From Thermomicrobiales bacterium (GTDB taxonomy: Bacteria > Chloroflexota > Chloroflexia > Thermomicrobiales > UBA6265), in contig JAWKPF010000012.1 in the NCBI GenBank assembly GCA_041390825.1, forward strand, positions 75,625 to 139,624: a stretch of DNA of 64,000 nt, written 5' to 3'. A program made the position numbers and the translations under genes. The notes under the pieces are model-generated. The model was not told the DNA's origin. It did no database searches and was given only the letters and a program-made list of their open reading frames with translations. Position 1 is the stretch's first letter. Every line of letters begins with the position of its first letter. Of this stretch, positions 58,987 to 64,000 are shown piece after piece.

Positions 58987-59040
58987 CACCAGGACCAGCG
59001 CCCCCTCCTCCAGCTTTTGCCTTGTTCCCTCCCGGGAGAA
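58987..59040 (+). other. 3' strand of the 23S processing stem
   Basis: The region containing AGCACCAGGACCAGCG, then CTCCTCCAGCTTTTGCC and TTCCCTCCCGGGAG is complementary to 55957-56008, closing the 23S precursor stem. Confidence 0.65.
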
Positions 59041-59061
59041 CCCCTCCCCCATCGTCCCACC

Positions 59062-59086
59062 CATCTGCGAATCCCGGAGCCGATCC
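59062..59086 (+). other. 5' strand of an inverted repeat flanking 5S rRNA
   Basis: TCTGCGAATCCCGGAGCCGA before 5S pairs, with a few mismatches, with the stretch of about 59213-59241 after it (AGATCGGCTCCCACTTCGGG and GAATTGCAG). Together with the 5S terminal helix this forms a long processing stem. Confidence 0.5.
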
Positions 59087-59213
59087 GGGGGGCTCGTGGC
59101 CCAGAGCGCGGTGGCCCCACCCGGTCCCATCCCGAACCCGGTCGTGACCCACCGCAGCGCCGGAGAGTACTGTGGGGTTGCCCCACGGGAGGCGAGGCCG
59201 CTGCGAGCCCCCC
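59087..59213 (+). rRNA. 5S ribosomal RNA
   Basis: The 5S core is recognised by CCCATCCCGAACCCGG (loop B/C) and by the terminal helix of GGGGGGCTCG with CGAGCCCCCC at both ends (59087-59096 and 59203-59212). The later region GCGCCGGAGAGTACTG also matches 5S. It is about 120-127 bases. It is the last gene of the operon. Confidence 0.88.
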
Positions 59214-59256
59214 AGATCGGCTCCCACTTCGGGAATTGCAGGAATCCGAAGCAAAT

Positions 59257-59290
59257 AAAGAGGACGGCGCCAATGGCGCCGTCCTCTTTG
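59257..59290 (+). terminator. Intrinsic terminator of the rRNA operon
   Basis: A perfect 15-base stem (59257-59271 with 59275-59289, AAAGAGGACGGCGCC) around loop AAT ends in CTCTTTG. It is the only strong terminator after 5S. Confidence 0.85.
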
Positions 59291-59436
59291 CGTTCATCCG
59301 GACAGACCTGACAGCGCTCTTGTTCGGATTCCGAACCATCTGAGATCGGCACTCGCTTTGACGTCAACTCCCGCTCCATCGTAGGCTCTTCAGGTTGCGC
59401 CCGGATATTCGTTGGCGCAACTATGAAGGAACCTGA

Positions 59437-60687
59437 GTGACAAACACCGATACCAATCGAACCGTCTATCGCCCCAGCAAGCGGGTACTGGCGTCCGGCG
59501 TCGTTGCCGGAACGGCCGCCGGCGCCTGGGCCGCCAATCGCATCCGCGCGGGGCGAACGGCATCTGACCACCCAACATCGATCGATCTCCCAGGCGATCA
59601 CTCATCCCTGATCGACTGGGAGCAAGCCCGCTCGATTGCGGTCAACATGAACCGAGCTGCCAGCTTGACAGCCGTCGAACGACAGCGGCTGGATGCCGAA
59701 TACACCGCCCTGGTACAGCGGGCTATGCCCATCGTCCAGGCATATGTTGGCGTGTCCCTCCCCACCGAGACCGTTCCCACGCTTGCATTCGATCGTGTCG
59801 ACTGGATCAATGCCAATATCGATGCGTTTCGCGACATGCTCGCGCCATTCGAGGCGTTGGCGCACAGCGACAGCAAGAAAAACGCCGGATCTGGGATCAT
59901 GGCCGGCGTCAATCGCAAGGTGGTCAGTCTCGAAGTTGGCATCCTCCTTGGATATCTCTCTCGCCGGGTTCTCGGGCAATACGACATTGCTCTCCTGGGA
60001 CGCGAGCAGATCGGCGGCGGCAAACTCTATTATGTCGAACCGAACATCAAGCATATCGAGTCGACGCTCGGTCTTCCCGCTGCTGACTTCCGCATGTGGC
60101 TGGCGCTCCACGAGACGACGCATGTCTTCGAGTTCGAGGGTTTCCCCTGGGTACGCCCCTACTTCAACAGCATGCTGGAGGAGTACTTCGGCTACCTGAA
60201 GGAAGACGCCGCGCTCCTCGGTCAAGGGTTGAAGAATCTCAAGATCTTCGTCGAGCGGGCGCGTTCGGGAGACGCTGGCTCGAGCTGGATCGAACACCTC
60301 ATGAATGAGCAACAGCGTGCGCTGTTCAACAAGATGCAGACGATGATGTCCGTAATCGAGGGCTATTCGAATCACGTCATGAACGCCGTTGGCCGCGAAC
60401 TCCTGGACAGTTACGAGCCAATCAGTCGCAAGTTCGAGTATCGCCAATCGCATCGGAGCCAGGCCGAGATCTTTTTCGCCAAGCTCACCGGCCTGGATGT
60501 CAAGCTCGAGCAGTACCGTTTGGGCGAGCAATTCATCGATGCCGTCGTAGCCGCACGAGGTCATGATTTCGCGGTGCGTGTTTGGACCGGTCCGGACTAC
60601 ATGCCAACCTCGGAGGAGCTCCGCAATCCGCAGTCCTGGATCGAGCGCATCGACTACATGGACGGGTCCCGACGGGCAGCGTCGTAG
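59437..60687 (+). CDS. Zinc-dependent metalloprotease of the DUF2342 type
   Basis: This 416-residue protein starts at GTG 59437 (AAGGA upstream) and carries HETTHVFEF (HExxH) at about residue 222. The FPWVRPYFNSMLEEYFG segment after it likely contains the third ligand. Lengths and segments such as VSLEVGILLGYLSRRVLGQYD and YVEPNIKH match the uncharacterised DUF2342 / F420-associated group. A hydrophobic stretch near residues 17-32 (VLASGVVAGTAAGAWAA) may anchor it. The window shows no F420 gene. It is convergent with purH (18-base gap). Confidence 0.83.
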   Translation: MTNTDTNRTVYRPSKRVLASGVVAGTAAGAWAANRIRAGRTASDHPTSIDLPGDHSSLIDWEQARSIAVNMNRAASLTAVERQRLDAEYTALVQRAMPIVQAYVGVSLPTETVPTLAFDRVDWINANIDAFRDMLAPFEALAHSDSKKNAGSGIMAGVNRKVVSLEVGILLGYLSRRVLGQYDIALLGREQIGGGKLYYVEPNIKHIESTLGLPAADFRMWLALHETTHVFEFEGFPWVRPYFNSMLEEYFGYLKEDAALLGQGLKNLKIFVERARSGDAGSSWIEHLMNEQQRALFNKMQTMMSVIEGYSNHVMNAVGRELLDSYEPISRKFEYRQSHRSQAEIFFAKLTGLDVKLEQYRLGEQFIDAVVAARGHDFAVRVWTGPDYMPTSEELRNPQSWIERIDYMDGSRRAAS

Positions 60688-60705
60688 CTCCCGCCAGGCG
60701 ATCGC

Positions 60706-62238
60706 TCAATGCAGGAAGTGGCGCTTGCCCGTGAAAACCATGGCGACGCTGGCAGCGTTCGCCGCCGCGATCACCGCCTCATCCCGCATCGAGCCGCCTG
60801 GCTGGACGATAGCTGTGACGCCTGCGGCGATGGCCGCTTCCACACCGTCCGGGAATGGGAAGAAGGCGTCGCTGCCAAGAACTGAGCCAGCGGCGCGTTC
60901 TCCTGCCTTCCGGGCTGCGATATGCACGCTTTCCACCCGATTGGGCTGTCCGGCGCCAACGCCGACAATCGCCTGATCGGAAGCCAGCACAATTGCGTTC
61001 GACTTCACATGACGAACGGCACGCCATGCAAACTCGAGGTCTCGCTGCTCTAATGCAGTGGGTGGGCGATCGCTGACCACCTCCCAGGTCGTCGCATCGT
61101 CCGCCAGCACATCCGGCTCCTGAACCAGCAGCGCGCCCTGGATCGAACGCACGGAGAGGGCACGATCAGCCTCCAGATCCGATGGCGACATGCGAAGCAG
61201 GCGGAGATTCTTCTTCGCAGCCAGCGTCTGCAACGCGTCCTCTTCGAAGTCGGTTGCGAGAATGACCTCATAGAAGGTTTCCCTCAGCCTCTCGGCCAGG
61301 ACGCCATCCACGCTGCGATTGATCGCCACGATGCCGCCAAAGGCGGAAACGGGGTCGCCGGCGAGTGCGAGGTCGTACGCCGCGCCCGCATCGTCCCGCA
61401 CCGCGAGTCCGCAGGGAATCATGTGCTTGACGATCGAGACCGCTGGCCGGTCCCAGCCCTGCACGGCGCTCCAGGCAGCATCGGCGTCCAGCAAGTTGTT
61501 GTAGGAGAGTTCCTTGCCGTGCAGCTTCTCGGCAGCGAGCACTCCGTGCGGGGAGACTCCAGGAGCAAGGCGGAGATACGCGGCCGCGGTTTGGTGTGGG
61601 TTTTCGCCGTAGCGCAGATCCAACGACTTCCGGCCAGCAATGGTGAGTTCATCGGGAAAGACGTTGTCTTCGCTTCGCAGGTATGCGCTGACAAGCGTGT
61701 CGTACTCTGCCGTGTGCTGAAACGCCTTGGCTGCGAGTGATCTCCGCAGTCGATCATCCACGCTTCCCGCTCGAAGTGCGTCCAGAACCGCGCCCTGATC
61801 GGCCGGATCCACCACGACGATGACATGAGCATGGTTCTTCGACGCCGCCCGCAACATTGCCGGACCACCGATGTCGATTTGCTCGATTGCCTCGTCGTCG
61901 GTGATTGCTGGCTGAAGAACCGTTTGCTCGAAGGGATAGAGATTCGACACGAGCATGCCGATCGGGTCGATCCCATGTTGAGCGAGCTGTGCTCGATGCG
62001 AAGGGTCCTCGAGACGAGCAAGAAGGCCGCCGTGGATCATCGGATGCAGGGTTTTGACACGTCCATCGAGGATCTCTGGGAAACCCGTCATGTCCGCCAC
62101 CGGGACTACCGGGATTCCGGCTTCGCGCAATGCGTTCAGGGTGCCCCCGGTCGAGAGCAACTCCCACCCAAGGCCGTTCAGCTCGCGCGCAAAATCCACA
62201 ATCCCCGTCTTGTCATAGACACTGATCAGCGCTCGCAC
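60706..62238 (-). CDS. purH: Bifunctional AICAR formyltransferase / IMP cyclohydrolase
   Basis: This 510-residue protein has the typical length. The start is a GTG (62238), with AAAGGA about 12 bases upstream; a TTG 12 bases earlier is the alternative. IMP cyclohydrolase segments are ALISVYDKTGIVDFA, LLSTGGT, RVKTLHPMIHGG and GGPAMLRAASKN. The formyltransferase part has DLRYGENPHQTAAAYL, ELSYNNLLDADAAW and the active-site IVKHMIPCG, where many bacteria have KHxNPCG. It makes the last two steps of IMP synthesis. It is divergent from the cyclodeaminase-like gene at 62355, which may share folate one-carbon metabolism. Confidence 0.94.
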   Translation of the reverse strand: MRALISVYDKTGIVDFARELNGLGWELLSTGGTLNALREAGIPVVPVADMTGFPEILDGRVKTLHPMIHGGLLARLEDPSHRAQLAQHGIDPIGMLVSNLYPFEQTVLQPAITDDEAIEQIDIGGPAMLRAASKNHAHVIVVVDPADQGAVLDALRAGSVDDRLRRSLAAKAFQHTAEYDTLVSAYLRSEDNVFPDELTIAGRKSLDLRYGENPHQTAAAYLRLAPGVSPHGVLAAEKLHGKELSYNNLLDADAAWSAVQGWDRPAVSIVKHMIPCGLAVRDDAGAAYDLALAGDPVSAFGGIVAINRSVDGVLAERLRETFYEVILATDFEEDALQTLAAKKNLRLLRMSPSDLEADRALSVRSIQGALLVQEPDVLADDATTWEVVSDRPPTALEQRDLEFAWRAVRHVKSNAIVLASDQAIVGVGAGQPNRVESVHIAARKAGERAAGSVLGSDAFFPFPDGVEAAIAAGVTAIVQPGGSMRDEAVIAAANAASVAMVFTGKRHFLH

Positions 62239-62354
62239 AGAAACCCGCAATCCTTTCGATCGAAGAATGCTCAACCGGTGGTAGTCTAGCCCCGGGCGAA
62301 CCTCGAACCACGGGCCCGGTTCGATTTGATCGTAAACGCGCAGGACTTCAACAC

Positions 62355-62990
62355 GTGACGACCATCGACTCGACAACCTTTCGTGCGCGGCAAGTCGGTG
62401 CGTACCTCGATGCGCTCGGCGACGGCACGCCGACTCCCGGCGGAGGAAGCGCCGCTGGACTGGCCGGCTCGCTTGGTTGTTCGCTTGGCAGAATGGTTTG
62501 CAGCTTGACGGCGACACACGGGGCTAGCACCGAGTTGACTGACCTCGCATGCACGTTCGAACGCATGGGCCGCGATCTGCTGAACCTGGCAGAACGCGAC
62601 GAGAAGGCGTTTGCCCACTACCGATCGGCAATGAGTCTCCCTCGCGCGACCGAATCAGACAAAGCCGCCCGGCGTGCATCGATCGAAAGTGCGCTAATCG
62701 GCGCTGCAGAGGTACCGCTCGAAATGGCGGAGATTGGGCTGGAAGCGCTCGACACGTTGCGTTTGACCTCATCGATCGGCACGAAACACGCGCTCGGCGA
62801 CCTCATGACCGGTGGATTTCTTGTGCAGGCGATGGTCCTGGGGTCGATCGAAAACATCGAGGCGAATGCAAGCGCGATGAAAACGCCAGAGAACCGTGAT
62901 CGATTCACGCACGCGGTTGCGTCCGTGCGACGCGATCTCGACGCGCGTATGGAGGCTCTTGCGCACGCTGTTGCGCTCAGGTCATCGTAG
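62355..62990 (+). CDS. Cyclodeaminase/cyclohydrolase family protein (FTCD C-terminal type)
   Basis: This 211-residue all-helical protein has the family start GDGTPTPGGGSAAGLAGSLG and the later segments AEVPLEMAEIGLEAL and DLMTGGFLVQAMVLGS. It starts at GTG 62355. In folate metabolism the family acts on formimino- or methenyl-tetrahydrofolate. Being next to purH, which uses 10-formyl-tetrahydrofolate, it may supply that cofactor. It is a small single-domain form. Confidence 0.9.
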   Translation: MTTIDSTTFRARQVGAYLDALGDGTPTPGGGSAAGLAGSLGCSLGRMVCSLTATHGASTELTDLACTFERMGRDLLNLAERDEKAFAHYRSAMSLPRATESDKAARRASIESALIGAAEVPLEMAEIGLEALDTLRLTSSIGTKHALGDLMTGGFLVQAMVLGSIENIEANASAMKTPENRDRFTHAVASVRRDLDARMEALAHAVALRSS

Positions 62991-63077
62991 CTCGGCGCGC
63001 CCGACTCGGGCACAAGACCGCTGCCACCCTGATTCGCAGTGATCTGGCTCCGCTGGCGGGTGCCAGAAGGGACAAGA

Positions 63078-64000
63078 TCACTCATCAGGGGAGACAAGGC
63101 CCGTTCGCAACGCGAACGCCACCGCCGCCGAGCGATTCTCGACGCCCAACTTTTCGAGAATGTGCGTGACATGCACGCTGACCGTGCGTGGACTGATAAA
63201 GAGCGTATCCGCGATCTCCGGATTCGTGTTTCCGTCGACCATGAGCCGAAGCACCTCGAGCTCCCTTGCGGTAAGTGGTTGACTCGGTATCGAGAGCTCG
63301 GGCTTCGGACCCTGTTCGAGCGAATCAGCCTCCCGTGGATCGTAGTTGGCAGCAGCTCGCGCAATGAGTCCGGCAGTTCCAAGCGACCTCGCCTCTGCCT
63401 GGATACCCACGAGGGCATCCGCCGGCAATTGCTTTGCAAGCGTCTCGTGCAACCCAGCCCACTCCGGCTGCAGAGCGGGCTCCAAGGGCACACCAATCTC
63501 CTCACGCAGTCGATCGGCGCCGAACGCCAGCAACGCGGCTTGCCGAAGTTCTCCCGCTCGCGCATCGAGCAGTGCCAGGGTCTCGATCGCGTTGGCAACA
63601 TGCCAGCCCTGCATGATCGAAGAATCGAGCATCAGGCTGGACTGCAGTGCATCTCGGGCACGCTCGAGCTCGCCCATCGCCATGAGCACCTGGCCGGCGT
63701 ATCGATCCGCCAGGGCCACACCGAATGCGAAACCCAGGTCACGATGCGCGCGACGCGCCTCTTCGATCAGCGCCAGTCCGGCTTCCGGAGATACTGCCCG
63801 CGCCGTGACCAGCCCGATATTGTTCAGCGCAACCGCGGCGAAGACCGGCCGATCGGTAGCGAGGAATGACGCACGCGCCGATTCGAAGAACGGAAGCGCC
63901 GCCTCGGGACGTCCTCGATCTTGCTCCACGACACCCATACTGAAACTGGCCTGCCCGACCCACTCCTCGGCGCCGGATTTCCGCGCCAAATCGAGTCCGG
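63078..64000 (-). CDS. LuxR-type HTH regulator with TPR-like region, 5' end outside window
   Basis: The frame is open to the right edge, so the N-terminal part is missing. The visible 307 residues begin with helical repeats typical of TPR/MalT-like arms (GRPEAALPFFESARASFLAT, FGVALADRYAGQVLMAMGEL). They end in a LuxR HTH (LTARELEVLRLMVDGNTNPE, then IADTLFISPRTVSVHVTHIL). The architecture fits a large ATP-binding LuxR regulator (LAL) whose STAND ATPase would lie upstream. No target is evident. Confidence 0.88.
   Translation of the reverse strand, partial: GLDLARKSGAEEWVGQASFSMGVVEQDRGRPEAALPFFESARASFLATDRPVFAAVALNNIGLVTARAVSPEAGLALIEEARRAHRDLGFAFGVALADRYAGQVLMAMGELERARDALQSSLMLDSSIMQGWHVANAIETLALLDARAGELRQAALLAFGADRLREEIGVPLEPALQPEWAGLHETLAKQLPADALVGIQAEARSLGTAGLIARAAANYDPREADSLEQGPKPELSIPSQPLTARELEVLRLMVDGNTNPEIADTLFISPRTVSVHVTHILEKLGVENRSAAVAFALRTGLVSPDE

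Overview
The window is a GC-rich bacterial chromosome segment. The gene set, the fused accD-accA gene, LPxTG wall-anchored proteins, the absence of any outer-membrane gene and the style of the 16S rRNA point to a Gram-positive-type member of the Chloroflexota, most likely class Thermomicrobia (Thermomicrobiales relatives). That placement is an inference from content; the 16S gene at about 53812-55317 would settle it.

Positions 1-7190 are the unusual part. A very glycine-rich LPxTG surface protein, open at the left edge, is followed by a second LPxTG protein whose coding sequence is now split over several frames. Next come a tRNA-Lys gene with a faulty acceptor stem and about 1.8 kb without an intact gene. 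Inside that stretch I can read a decayed tyrosine recombinase on the minus strand (about 6679-7180), so tRNA plus stretch look like the remains of an integrated element.

Positions 7200-31014 hold metabolic genes in short runs. On the minus strand lie a sugar-type trio (VOC protein, SMP-30 lactonase, aldose-epimerase-like protein), accDA, upp, a GH3 hydrolase, an MFS carrier and proC. On the plus strand lie a class III aminotransferase with a phosphoesterase and a ParB-fold protein, a threonine-aldolase family enzyme, a homocysteine methyltransferase family enzyme, a DUF255 thioredoxin-fold protein, bS21, an MBL hydrolase, a small holin-like membrane protein, and a phosphoesterase overlapping a class V aminotransferase.

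Positions 31147-50997 carry housekeeping and stress genes: rpsA, clpC, radA, murG (minus), the tightly overlapping lspA-rluD-glycerate kinase run, a thiamine-diphosphate enzyme overlapping a nucleoside hydrolase, a DnaC-like protein with a broken P-loop, a polyprenyl diphosphate synthase, a membrane-anchored putative glycoside hydrolase, and an hsp20-lon pair behind two abutting palindromes.

Positions 51061-64000 hold an ECF sigma factor of the SnoaL-tailed type divergent from a VOC protein, a class I glutamine amidotransferase-like hydrolase, and a complete rRNA operon (consensus promoter, structured leader, 16S, tRNA-Ile, tRNA-Ala, 23S, 5S, terminator) with visible processing stems. They are followed by a DUF2342-type metalloprotease, purH, a cyclodeaminase family protein, and a LuxR-type regulator cut by the right edge.
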